A DNA stretch of 64,000 nt, from the NCBI RefSeq assembly GCF_014641695.1, contig NZ_BMIF01000015.1, positions 28,259 through 92,258 of the forward strand, read 5' to 3'. The notes under the pieces are model-generated. The model saw only the letters and a list, made by a program, of their open reading frames with translations. It was not told where the DNA came from and did not search any database. Origin of the DNA: Nitratireductor aestuarii (GTDB lineage: Bacteria; Pseudomonadota; Alphaproteobacteria; Rhizobiales; Rhizobiaceae). The position numbers and the translations under genes are program-made. Below, piece by piece: positions 25,414 to 32,349 of this stretch (position 1 is the first letter of the stretch; every line of letters starts with the position of its first letter).

Positions 25414-25806
25414 TCAGTAAGAGGTCCACGTCTCCAGCAGCGCCGGCGGCAGGTCCGGCGGCGGCAGGTCGCCGTTGAAATTCTCCGCCAGGTAGAGACG
25501 AAGGTTCTCGATCTGCTCGGGTGGAACCTGCGTTACGCGCCCGTTTTCCACATGCCGTGTCAGTAAGCCGCGCCATCCATTCTCGTCGAAGGACTGCATG
25601 ACGATGGGCACGAAGGTGTGGCATGTGGTGCAGTCGTTCAGGAGCACCTGGCGCGCGGCAAGGCAGTTGTCCTGCGAGACCGTCTCGCCTGAGCAGCGGA
25701 ACACCTCGTCAAGGTCAAGCTGCTGGGCGCTTGCTCCAGTTGCCGTGGAGCCGGCCCCGAGGGCCAGCCCCAGAAGCACGGGAGGGAGCATTCGCAAGCG
25801 TATCAT
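25414..25806 (-). CDS. Small periplasmic c-type cytochrome
   Basis: A 130-residue secreted protein: signal peptide RMLPPVLLGLALGAGSTATGASA, then LDLDEVFRCSGE, and a single heme-binding CTTCH in LLNDCTTCHTFVPIV at mid-protein. GGAGGCGAGG lies before the ATG. It is a paralogue of the next gene (shared VFxC, LLNxCTxCHTFVPIV, LPPALE). Two additional cysteines (RCSGE, DNCLA) could form a disulfide. The axial Met is not obvious. Likely electron acceptor for the exported dehydrogenase encoded upstream. Confidence 0.75.
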   Translation of the reverse strand: MIRLRMLPPVLLGLALGAGSTATGASAQQLDLDEVFRCSGETVSQDNCLAARQVLLNDCTTCHTFVPIVMQSFDENGWRGLLTRHVENGRVTQVPPEQIENLRLYLAENFNGDLPPPDLPPALLETWTSY

Positions 25807-25815
25807 CCTCGCCTC

Positions 25816-26208
25816 CTACGCTGGTTGATTGGTGCTGAGCGCTTCAAGAGCAGGCGGGAGTGACGGAACAGGTTCCGTCTCGTTGTAGTGGGAGCGCAGG
25901 AAATCACCCAGCATCTTGAACTCGTCCTCGGACATATGCAGCACCCTCTCGCGATGTGCCGTCAGAAGCGAGTTCCAGGCGTCCTCGGACTTCTGCGCCT
26001 TCACGATGGGAACGAAGGTGTGGCACGAAGTGCAGTTGTTCAGCAGGATATTGCGCGATTCGACGCATTCTTCCGGCGTCTGTATGCCGAGCGGCCCGTC
26101 GGCGGCGCAATTGAATACTTCTTCGATATTCAGGTCCTGTGCAGCGGCGGGCTGGCTCACCGCGAAAGGAATGAGCGCGGCGACAAGGATGGCGAGTTTG
26201 CTTCTCAT
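25816..26208 (-). CDS. Small periplasmic c-type cytochrome (paralogue)
   Basis: A 130-residue secreted protein: signal LAILVAALIPFAVSQPAAAQ, then LNIEEVFNCAADG, and one heme motif in LLNNCTSCHTFVPIV. Same length and layout as the neighbour at 25414-25806, so a tandem duplication. Start overlaps the stop of the Zn-ribbon gene (ATGA). Conserved elements outside the heme motif (EEVF-C, HTFVPIV, LPPALEALS) suggest a defined family that I cannot name. Redox partner of the E1 protein is inferred from the operon. Confidence 0.75.
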   Translation of the reverse strand: MRSKLAILVAALIPFAVSQPAAAQDLNIEEVFNCAADGPLGIQTPEECVESRNILLNNCTSCHTFVPIVKAQKSEDAWNSLLTAHRERVLHMSEDEFKMLGDFLRSHYNETEPVPSLPPALEALSTNQPA

Positions 26209-26516
26209 TCGGCAACCTCGCTTGTCGTCTTCGTTGAGAGGAACGCATGAAGATCGAACACCGGAACCACCAGTTCCCTTACGGCTAGGCGGTCGGGGAA
26301 ACCGGTTGCGACGAGCGTGCGGATGGCGCTTTCGACATCCGGCTGGAAGGCTTGCGTCTCGCAGGAGTCGCAGAGAAAGACCGGCACGTTTTCGATAATC
26401 TTGAGTTCAGCGCCGAGCCACATGGGCAGTTGGCTCACATCAGCGCGCATGGCTTGCCCGCAACTGGGGCAATTATGTTGTCCGCTGTCTTTGAATTCTC
26501 GTGTCATTATGTTCAT
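26205..26516 (-). CDS. YgiT-type zinc-ribbon protein
   Basis: About 103 residues with CPSCGQAMRADVSQLPM and VFLCDSCETQAFQPDVESAIR, two CxxC pairs that form a Zn ribbon like the N-terminus of YgiT/MqsA proteins, followed by an amphipathic segment (PDRLAVRELVVPVFDLHAFLS). The HTH of MqsA is not seen. ATG 26516 is chosen; ATG 26507 and GTG 26540 are alternatives, with no strong Shine-Dalgarno for any. It lies between E1-beta and the cytochromes. A maturation or metal-handling role is possible, but nothing fixes it. Confidence 0.65.
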   Translation of the reverse strand: MNIMTREFKDSGQHNCPSCGQAMRADVSQLPMWLGAELKIIENVPVFLCDSCETQAFQPDVESAIRTLVATGFPDRLAVRELVVPVFDLHAFLSTKTTSEVAE

Positions 26517-26591
26517 TCGATTTCTGGATAGCTGGAGCACGGCGATGTGCGGGAAGGTGGAGTGGGACGCGCGGATTCCCCCGCGTCCCGG

Positions 26592-26616
26592 GGTTGCCTG
26601 ATAGGGTCAGGCAACC
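26592..26616 (-). other. Perfect 10-bp hairpin at the E1-beta stop codon
   Basis: GGTTGCCTGA-N5-TCAGGCAACC spans the stop codon of the E1-beta gene. No T-run follows on the minus strand, so it is not a normal terminator. It may protect the upstream mRNA or limit expression of the cytochrome genes relative to E1. Confidence 0.5.
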
Positions 26617-27581
26617 ATGTGCTTTGCAGCCTCGACGATCTTGGGCGCATCGGGCGTCATCCACGCGATCATCTCGCGCGCACCGGGGGGCGGTGCGTCC
26701 GGGAAGGTTGACCGGGCGAATTTTGCCCCAGGCACCGCGATCGCCACGCGGGCGATAATCTCTGCGGCCGTACCCAGCGTCTCGTGGCCGTGATCGACAA
26801 CGAGCAGCCTGTTGGTCTTGCGCACAGACTCGATGATCGGGTCGATCGGCATCGGCTTGACGGTACGCGGATCGATCACTTCGGCGCTGATGCCGGCCTC
26901 TTCAAGGCCTGGAAGAGCGCGTTTGATCTCAACTGCTGCGGGTCCATAACCGACGATGGTAAGGTCGGTCCCTTCCTGCCGGATCGCTGCCTCGCCGATC
27001 GGAACGACGTAGTTGTCGTCCGGAACATCGGTCGGATTGCCGTCGATTGCCGGATAGTGGAAGATGATGACGGGATCGTTCTCCTGCAGCGCCGCAGCGA
27101 GTAGCCCCTTCGCATCATACGGGTTGGAAGGCACCACCACCTTGATCCCCGGAATGGAGGCATAGAGCGCCTCCTGTCCGGCATCAGCGTGCTGGCCCGC
27201 CATGCCGGGGTTGCGCCCGGCCGCATCCTGCCAGATCACCAGCGGCATGTTGACCTGACCGCCGGTCATGTGGCGCAGTTTGCCGACCTGGTTGAACACC
27301 AGTTCGAAGCACCGCGTCACGCACATGGAAGGCACGCGCGCAATCGCACGGACGCCGGTCATTGCAATGCCGGCAGCACCGCCCACATGCCATTCCTCAT
27401 CAATCGGGCCCCAATCGGGAATTCGCAGATCGCCGAATTCCTTGTAGAGATCGATCACGTTACCCAGTGGACCCGCCGCGACAGGACGCTGATACTCATA
27501 GAGCATCGTCATGTGCGGATCATTGCGCATGCCGTGCTGAAGGGCTTCGAGCATCGCGAAGTTGCTTGGCTTGTTTACCAT
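26607..27581 (-). CDS. 2-oxoacid dehydrogenase E1 component, beta subunit
   Basis: A 324-residue transketolase-type beta subunit: NVIDLYKEFGDLRIPDWGPIDEEW carries the Glu equivalent that activates ThDP, then AGIAMTGVRAIARVP, GKLRHMTGGQVNMPLVIWQ, IPGIKVVVPSNPYDAKGLL, ENDPVIIFHYP, and the C-terminal transketolase domain (LTIVGYGPAAVEIKRALPGL; LLVVDHGHETLGTAAEII). No signal peptide is present; it may be carried out by the Tat-exported alpha subunit (hitchhiker export). Starts 24 nt downstream of the alpha subunit. No E2 or E3 is encoded nearby. Confidence 0.9.
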   Translation of the reverse strand: MVNKPSNFAMLEALQHGMRNDPHMTMLYEYQRPVAAGPLGNVIDLYKEFGDLRIPDWGPIDEEWHVGGAAGIAMTGVRAIARVPSMCVTRCFELVFNQVGKLRHMTGGQVNMPLVIWQDAAGRNPGMAGQHADAGQEALYASIPGIKVVVPSNPYDAKGLLAAALQENDPVIIFHYPAIDGNPTDVPDDNYVVPIGEAAIRQEGTDLTIVGYGPAAVEIKRALPGLEEAGISAEVIDPRTVKPMPIDPIIESVRKTNRLLVVDHGHETLGTAAEIIARVAIAVPGAKFARSTFPDAPPPGAREMIAWMTPDAPKIVEAAKHMVA

Positions 27582-27605
27582 CTCACATTCTCCCTAAAGC
27601 TCTGG

Positions 27606-28781
27606 TCACACGATGAACTGCGACGGGGACACGGACGAGCCGGCAAAGACGTGCTGTAGTCCTGCCTGTGCGTCTGGCGCCGCGGAGTTGCGTGCAAACT
27701 CGATCGATTCCGTTACTTCCTTGCGGACTTCCGCTTCGATCTCGTCGGCTTTTTCCTCTGTGAGAATGCTGTTCGCGACCAGCTGGCGGCGCAGCTTCGG
27801 GATCGGATCCTCGGCAATCCATGCCCTTACCTCGGCGTCGGAGCGATAGGGCAGACCGAAGGCACCCATCACCCCTGGCTTTGCGCCCGCCAGACCGGAA
27901 TGGTCGTAGTAGCGGTAGGTCTTGGCTTCGATCAGTGTCGGCAGGCTTTCATTACGGGCGCGCTCCACGGCACGCTTGGCGACCGCATAGACTGCCATCA
28001 CGTCCATGCCGTTGACCGACTCGTGTGCAATGTCCAGGCCAGCGCCAAACTGATGCAGGTTGATCAGACTGTTGGTGCGCTGCTGCGGCATCGACATCTG
28101 GTAGCCGTTATTTTCGACAACGGCGATCATGGGCAGCTTGTAGAGCGCTGCGTTGCGCAGGCCCGAATAGTACCAGCCGTTATTGACCGATCCGTCACCG
28201 CCGAACGCGACCGCAACCTGTTTGGTGCCGCGCACCTTGGCCGAATAGGCTGCCCCGGCTGCAAAGAGATACTGTGGTCCAATAATGCCATTCATGCCCA
28301 GGATGCCCTTGGACACGTCGGTGATGTGCATCGAGCCGCCGAAGCCCTTGTTATAGCCCGAATCCTTGAAGAACAGTTCGGCAGACATCTTGGACAGGTC
28401 GCCGCCCTTCGCAATCAGGTGACTGTGTCCGCGGTGGTTCGAGGCGATGTAGTCGTCCTCGTTGAGCGCAGCCATAACACCGGCTGAGCATGCTTCCTCG
28501 CCGATGGAGATGTGAAAAGCGCCGTAAAGACCGTCTTTGCCGGCGAGGAAAGCCTCCTTCATTTCCTCTTCCCACCAGCGTGACCGCAGCATCGTGCGGT
28601 ACATCCACAGGGCGCGTTCGTCGGGCACACCTTCCAGGCCGATTGTCCAGCCGTTACCCGCCATGGCAACCCGTGCGGAACTGACCACTGCAGTAGCGGT
28701 AGCGGCTACGCCGGCAAACTGCAGGAAACTGCGCCTGCTCACTCCCTTTTTCTCGGGACCGGTTTCATTGAATTCTGGCAT
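27606..28781 (-). CDS. Tat-exported 2-oxoacid dehydrogenase E1 component, alpha subunit
   Basis: A 391-residue protein from ATG 28781, which has AGGAGG 6 nt upstream. Residues 10-45 form a twin-arginine signal: GVSRRSFLQFAGVAATATAV, with a cleavage site near AMAGNG. The mature part is an E1-alpha: FHISIGEEACSAGVMAALNEDDYIASNHRGHSHLIAKG, GFGGSMHITD, and the ThDP motif GDGSVNNGWYYSGLRNAALY to VVENNGYQMS. Ordinary E1-alpha proteins are cytoplasmic and feed a lipoyl E2, so a Tat signal is very unusual. With two c-type cytochromes in the operon, a periplasmic oxidation of a 2-oxoacid (or acetoin-type ketone) with cytochrome c as acceptor is inferred. Substrate unknown. Confidence 0.9.
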   Translation of the reverse strand: MPEFNETGPEKKGVSRRSFLQFAGVAATATAVVSSARVAMAGNGWTIGLEGVPDERALWMYRTMLRSRWWEEEMKEAFLAGKDGLYGAFHISIGEEACSAGVMAALNEDDYIASNHRGHSHLIAKGGDLSKMSAELFFKDSGYNKGFGGSMHITDVSKGILGMNGIIGPQYLFAAGAAYSAKVRGTKQVAVAFGGDGSVNNGWYYSGLRNAALYKLPMIAVVENNGYQMSMPQQRTNSLINLHQFGAGLDIAHESVNGMDVMAVYAVAKRAVERARNESLPTLIEAKTYRYYDHSGLAGAKPGVMGAFGLPYRSDAEVRAWIAEDPIPKLRRQLVANSILTEEKADEIEAEVRKEVTESIEFARNSAAPDAQAGLQHVFAGSSVSPSQFIV

Positions 28782-28814
28782 TACTTCCCTCCTAGAAGAC
28801 ACCATTATCATTCA

Positions 28815-28832
28815 CATGAGGGACCCCTCATG
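28815..28832. promoter_or_regulatory. Perfect palindrome upstream of the E1 operon
   Basis: CATGAGGG-AC-CCCTCATG, with 8-bp arms and a 2-bp spacer, lies 34 nt upstream of the E1-alpha ATG in the 340-nt divergent gap to the AraC gene. It could be an operator or a short 5' UTR hairpin. AraC-family proteins usually bind direct repeats, so another regulator or an RNA role is possible. Confidence 0.45.
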
Positions 28833-28970
28833 CGTCCGGTCGGATGCATCGTGCTGTTGAACAAGCATGCGTGCTGAAGAGCTGGCGCATACCAGCCTTC
28901 GCGGCGACGTCTCCTCTCGCGCCCAATGCTTCCTCCCAATCCAGCCCGCAAGCGCGCTGGCAGAACACCT

Positions 28971-28995
28971 AAAAGCCCTGATTTGTCGGGCTTTT
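28971..28995. terminator. Hairpin AAAAGCCC/GGGCTTTT in divergent intergenic region
   Basis: AAAAGCCC-N9-GGGCTTTT looks like a bidirectional intrinsic terminator, but lies between two divergent promoters, about 190 nt before E1-alpha and 130 nt before the araC start. It could end a short transcript or act as an attenuator for one of them. Confidence 0.5.
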
Positions 28996-29121
28996 CCTCC
29001 GGTGCAAGGGCTCTCTCACCTGCCCTTACCAAGGATGTTAAGTCCGAAGTTAAGTTTTAGATATGTTGCAAGATGCCAAAAATTTGCTTTGATACGTCAT
29101 CTGTGACGAGGGAGGAGTTCA

Positions 29122-30240
29122 TTGGCCACGTCCCGGTTAGAGGAACTGCTGCTACCTGACGGAAGTCTGCGAATAATGATCGCGACTTTGGAGAGGGAGG
29201 GCTTTGATCCTCTTCCGGCGATCCAGGCTGCAGGCGTTGATCCTCATTCCCAAACCCTGCATCGTCGGATCGCGCCGAAACAGGAGCGTGCTTTTCAAAG
29301 AGCCTTCATCCGCATCACCGGCTATCGACCGGATCTTTGGCTGCGCATGGGCAAGGATTATTCATTGGCCACATTCGGCCAGTTTGCGCTGATCCTGATG
29401 ACGGCGCCCACGCTGCGAGCGCTATTGTGCAGCCCATATCTGGAACGGCTTGGGTTCCATGGCTTGCGTGTGCTGCCGATTATCATCAACAACAGGCTTA
29501 TTGGCGTCCAGTTTGACGTGTCGGGTGTTGAGCCAGACCTGTGCGAATTTGCTGTCCTGGTCTCCGTCGGGTGCATCCTGCGCCTTTATCCTGAATTGGC
29601 GAATGAAGATTTCAAGTTCAACTTGATCTGCCTCCCGAACGACGATCCGGAAGGCAAGCTGCGTGCGACTACCGGTGTTCCGATCAGCCTCAATGCCAGC
29701 AGCACTATGGTTCTGTGGCCGGAAGAACAAAGTGAATGGCCCTTGCGAAATGCCAATCCCGTTCTGTTCCATGGCTATACCAACGCGCTAAGCTCCATGA
29801 TCAGCAATCCGCGTACCAACGGCGACTTCAAGCTTCGCGTCAACGAAGCGATCTCGCGCAATCTTCACGAGCCTACCCTTCTGGAAATCGTCGCAGCTTC
29901 GATGAGGATGTCGCCGCGAACGCTTCAGCGTAAGCTCTCCCAGGCGGGCTTGAAATTTCGCGAGCTGGTCGACGAGAGGCGGCGCGAGGCCGCCATTCGA
30001 TGCCTGGCAGCCAACGACATACCGCTGATGGAGATCGGTTGGTCGTTGGGCTACGCCGATCTATCGAGCTTTACCCACGCGTTCCAGCGTTGGACGGGAA
30101 GCACTCCAAGCCATTTCCGACGGCAGTTGCGGGCATTCAACCCCCAAGCTAGCAAAGTAGAAGCTGGTTTGAACGGAAGCTCCCCGATGACAAACGGCCA
30201 TCGAGACGGGCAAGCGGACGCATCACCCGCTTCGCAATGA
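29122..30240 (+). CDS. AraC-family transcriptional regulator
   Basis: A 372-residue regulator starting at TTG 29122 with GGAGG 6 nt upstream. Residues about 20-210 form the Arabinose_bd-type ligand domain (FQRAFIRITGYRPDLWLRMGK; ALILMTAPTLRALL). Residues about 240-345 form the AraC double HTH: PTLLEIVAASMRMSPRTLQRKLSQAGLKFRELVDE and PLMEIGWSLGYADLSSFTHAFQRWTGSTPSHFR. The extra Ser/Gly/Asn-rich C-terminal tail (about 25 residues) is unusual. It is divergent to the exported dehydrogenase operon and likely its activator. The IS6 element starts only 14 nt after its stop. Confidence 0.9.
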   Translation: MATSRLEELLLPDGSLRIMIATLEREGFDPLPAIQAAGVDPHSQTLHRRIAPKQERAFQRAFIRITGYRPDLWLRMGKDYSLATFGQFALILMTAPTLRALLCSPYLERLGFHGLRVLPIIINNRLIGVQFDVSGVEPDLCEFAVLVSVGCILRLYPELANEDFKFNLICLPNDDPEGKLRATTGVPISLNASSTMVLWPEEQSEWPLRNANPVLFHGYTNALSSMISNPRTNGDFKLRVNEAISRNLHEPTLLEIVAASMRMSPRTLQRKLSQAGLKFRELVDERRREAAIRCLAANDIPLMEIGWSLGYADLSSFTHAFQRWTGSTPSHFRRQLRAFNPQASKVEAGLNGSSPMTNGHRDGQADASPASQ

Positions 30241-30254
30241 GACTCTGCTGGAGG

Positions 30255-31061
30255 GGGGATGTCACGGTAACCTATGGTCAGAGGGTTCTGCCCTAAGAGC
30301 TGTGGCATGACACAACTCATCAGCTACAAGCGCCACCGATTTCCGCCCCAGATCATTGCCCATGCAGTTTGGTTGTACTTCCGATTTCCACTGAGCCTCC
30401 GACTTGTCGAGGAGATGCTGCTCGAGCGTGGAATCGTGGTCTCGTACGAGACGATCCGGCGCTGGGGTAAAAAGTTTGGACCGGCCTATGCCCGGCGGCT
30501 CCGCCGCAAGCAGCGAAGTCCTCATGACGTCTGGCATCTGGATGAAGTGGTTATCAGCATCGCTGGCAAGAAGCACTGGTTGTGGCGTGCCGTTGATCAG
30601 GACGGATACGTGCTTGACGAGATCGTCCAGAGCCGACGCGACACCAAGGCGGCCAAGCGTTTGCTGACCCGACTGATGAAGAAGCAAGGCTCCGTGCCCA
30701 AACGCATTATCACCGATAAGCTGTCCTCATACGGAGCAGCCCGACGCCAAGTCATGCCGACGGTCGAGCATCGGTCCCACAAGGGCCTCAACAACAGGGC
30801 TGAGAATTCCCACCGCCCACTGAGAAAACGGGAGAGAATGATGCAGGGCTTTCGGTCGGTGGGAAGCCTGCAGCGGTTCACCTCCGTTTTCTCGGCTGTT
30901 AGAAATCTGTTCGTGCCACCCAACTCACACAAGTCCGCCCGCGCCACCCACCTTCACCGTCTGCAAACCATGGCGGAATGGAAAGCCGCAGCGGGCGTGC
31001 TCGCCTGAAAGCCTGCCACGCAAACCCTACTGCGGCCTCTTCTGGCTAACGTGACATCCCC
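30255..31061 (+). mobile_element. Intact IS6-family insertion sequence
   Basis: About 807 bp with terminal inverted repeats GGGGATGTCACGGTAACC (left, 30255) and its near-complement GGCTAACGTGACATCCCC (right, ending 31061), 16 of 18 positions matching. One transposase gene inside. IS6 elements make 8-bp target duplications, but the flanks here (GCTGGAGG and GTCCAGTC) differ, so recombination or deletion has joined unrelated flanks. It cuts into an MFS gene on the right. Confidence 0.88.
30307..31008 (+). CDS. IS6-family transposase
   Basis: A 233-residue DDE transposase. N-terminal HTH: SLRLVEEMLLERGIVVSYETIRRW. Catalytic residues are Asp in DVWHLDEVVISI, Asp in RIITDKLSSYG and Glu in GLNNRAENSHR, then the IS6-type RERMMQGFRSVGSLQRFTS. 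ATG 30307 is chosen because it begins the conserved YKRHRFPPQII region; the frame is open to 30274. It appears complete and active-site-intact, unlike the relative at 22308-22775. Confidence 0.92.
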   Translation: MTQLISYKRHRFPPQIIAHAVWLYFRFPLSLRLVEEMLLERGIVVSYETIRRWGKKFGPAYARRLRRKQRSPHDVWHLDEVVISIAGKKHWLWRAVDQDGYVLDEIVQSRRDTKAAKRLLTRLMKKQGSVPKRIITDKLSSYGAARRQVMPTVEHRSHKGLNNRAENSHRPLRKRERMMQGFRSVGSLQRFTSVFSAVRNLFVPPNSHKSARATHLHRLQTMAEWKAAAGVLA

Positions 31062-31536
31062 GTCCAGTCCCCAGATATCCTGCAAAGGTATGGATGGAAA
31101 AGGCTCGACCCATTTTATCCTGCGGAATCCCGCGCGCGAGTAGCGCGTAGTTGGCGGGGTGGTAAACACCATTGGCAATACCGGCAAGCGCCATGGCAAC
31201 GACAAGCATGCCGAACGCTGGGTGAACCGCAAGTATTAGGAAACTGCCACTGCCTAGAGCCAACCCCAACATCAATAAACGCATGGCTCCATATCGATCT
31301 ACAGCATAACCCAGAGGTGCTTGCACTACAGCCGATGCAATATTGAATACGCCTATTGCCATGCCGAGATCGACATAGCTGATTCCCATAACTGCCGGCA
31401 GCAGCGGCAAAAGTGCCGGGATTGTCATGATGTGGAAATGGCTGACCAGATGGGCACTGGAAATCTGTGCCAGAAGTCCCCGTCGTGCAACTGTCATGTC
31501 AGCTTTTGACGTTTCTGGCTCCGCGATCGCATTCAT
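31062..31536 (-). pseudogene. MFS transporter truncated by the IS6 element
   Basis: From ATG 31536 the minus strand codes for the first ~158 residues of a major facilitator permease: LLAQISSAHLVSHFHIMTIPALLPLL, LGMAIGVFNIASAVVQAPLGYAVDRYGAMR (MFS motif A region DRYG), and AGIANGVYHPANYALLARG. At 31061 the frame enters the IS right end and stops at 31027 after about 12 foreign residues. Only about five of twelve helices remain, so it is not functional. The start codon lies next to a tRNA fragment. Confidence 0.85.
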
Positions 31537-31547
31537 CTGGTCTCAAT

Positions 31548-31578
31548 GCAGCACTCTATCCAACTAAGCTACGGGTGC
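31548..31578 (-). other. 5' half of a tRNA gene (tRNA-Arg-like)
   Basis: On the minus strand GCACCCGTAGCTTAGTTGGA then TAGAGTGCTGC forms acceptor 5' strand, D-arm and the 5' side of the anticodon stem. It stops before the anticodon and runs into the MFS leader. The matching 3' half lies 90 nt away on the other strand. The acceptor and stem bases suggest tRNA-Arg; the anticodon is missing. Confidence 0.65.
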
Positions 31579-31668
31579 ATTGCTTTGAAGCATTGAGCCT
31601 CAGGCTGCGCCGCACTTCATAACCGAACGCCGCCAAGGGTTCAATGCGGAAAGCGGGATTTCTCCAGC

Positions 31669-31704
31669 GGCAGAAATCACAGGTGCGAATCCTGTCGGTG
31701 CGCA
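31669..31704 (+). other. 3' half of a tRNA gene in opposite orientation
   Basis: On the plus strand GGCAG (anticodon-stem 3' side) is followed by ACAGG-TGCGAAT-CCTGT (a perfect T-arm) and CGGTGCG-CA. It complements the 5' half at 31548-31578 apart from one missing G in the acceptor, but is on the other strand. This is typical of tRNA fragments left by integration and inversion. The stretch 31705-32021 downstream holds no gene I can support. Confidence 0.6.
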
Positions 31705-32021
31705 TGGGGAAGTTTGGTGGGAAGTGGCATGGTATGGTGGCGATGTGCGCGAGTGATACGCCGACGTAGCGCGCGATAACTTATTCAAAATTGACGAGCT
31801 TCTGCCTCAGTCCCCTCATTCACCCAGACGTGGCGTAGCCAATCGCAAACGTGGGATATTGAAGATGGCCTCTCGGTTCTAAGTGCCTGCCCCACGAGCA
31901 GAAGAAATCTGCACAAAGGCATTAATCCCGGTCGCAATTAGCGACATCGACGTGGCGTTCATGAGCTGCTCGCCCGCCGATCCCATCGGTCGTCAGCGAA
32001 AACATCGTACATGGCCATGGA

Positions 32022-32049
32022 TTGACACTGGCGCGAATGCGGATAGATT
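32022..32049 (+). promoter_or_regulatory. Sigma70-type promoter for riboswitch A
   Basis: TTGACA (32022-32027), 16-nt spacer, TAGATT (32044-32049), immediately before the riboswitch. Confidence 0.6.
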
Positions 32050-32052
32050 GCG

Positions 32053-32255
32053 CCCGATCAAGGTTCTTCCACGCCGGTTCTGCCGGAGTGGAAGCTAAGA
32101 GGGAATCCGGTGAGAAACCGGAGCTGACCCGCAACTGTAAGCGGCGAGTTTCTACGCCATCGACGTCACTGGCATCTATGCCGGGAAGACAGGCGAAGCA
32201 GCGACGACCCGTGAGCCAGGAGACCTGCCTGACTGCATAGAGTTCCGTGGTCGGG
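32053..32255 (+). promoter_or_regulatory. Cobalamin riboswitch A
   Basis: Conserved core elements are in order: GGTTCTTCC near the 5' end, GGGAATCCGGTGAGAAACCG, CTGACCCGCAACTGTAAGCG, and the B12-box-type GCCAGGAGACCTGCCTG near 32216-32232. CCCGATCA (32053) can pair with TGGTCGGG (32248) as P1. It precedes the CbiX-like/transport operon, with about 95 nt of expression platform before its TTG start. High B12 would lower expression. Confidence 0.92.
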
Positions 32256-32349
32256 GTATGCCACAGGAGCGCGTGTCTGCGCGGCCGCCTTCTGCACATC
32301 TGCGCGACCCGTCTTCCAATTCCCGACCGCATCAGGTTGGAGGTTTCTT

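Noticed and set aside
26205..26516. Toxin-antitoxin pair (MqsA-like antitoxin)
   Set aside because: No toxin gene is adjacent and the DNA-binding HTH is missing.
30247..31069. Target-site duplication around the intact IS6
   Set aside because: The 8-bp flanks GCTGGAGG and GTCCAGTC do not match.
31881..31960. Short minus-strand frame (MNATSMSLIATGINAFVQIS) before riboswitch A
   Set aside because: Only about 25 codons and no convincing family; perhaps a gene stub, but not supportable.
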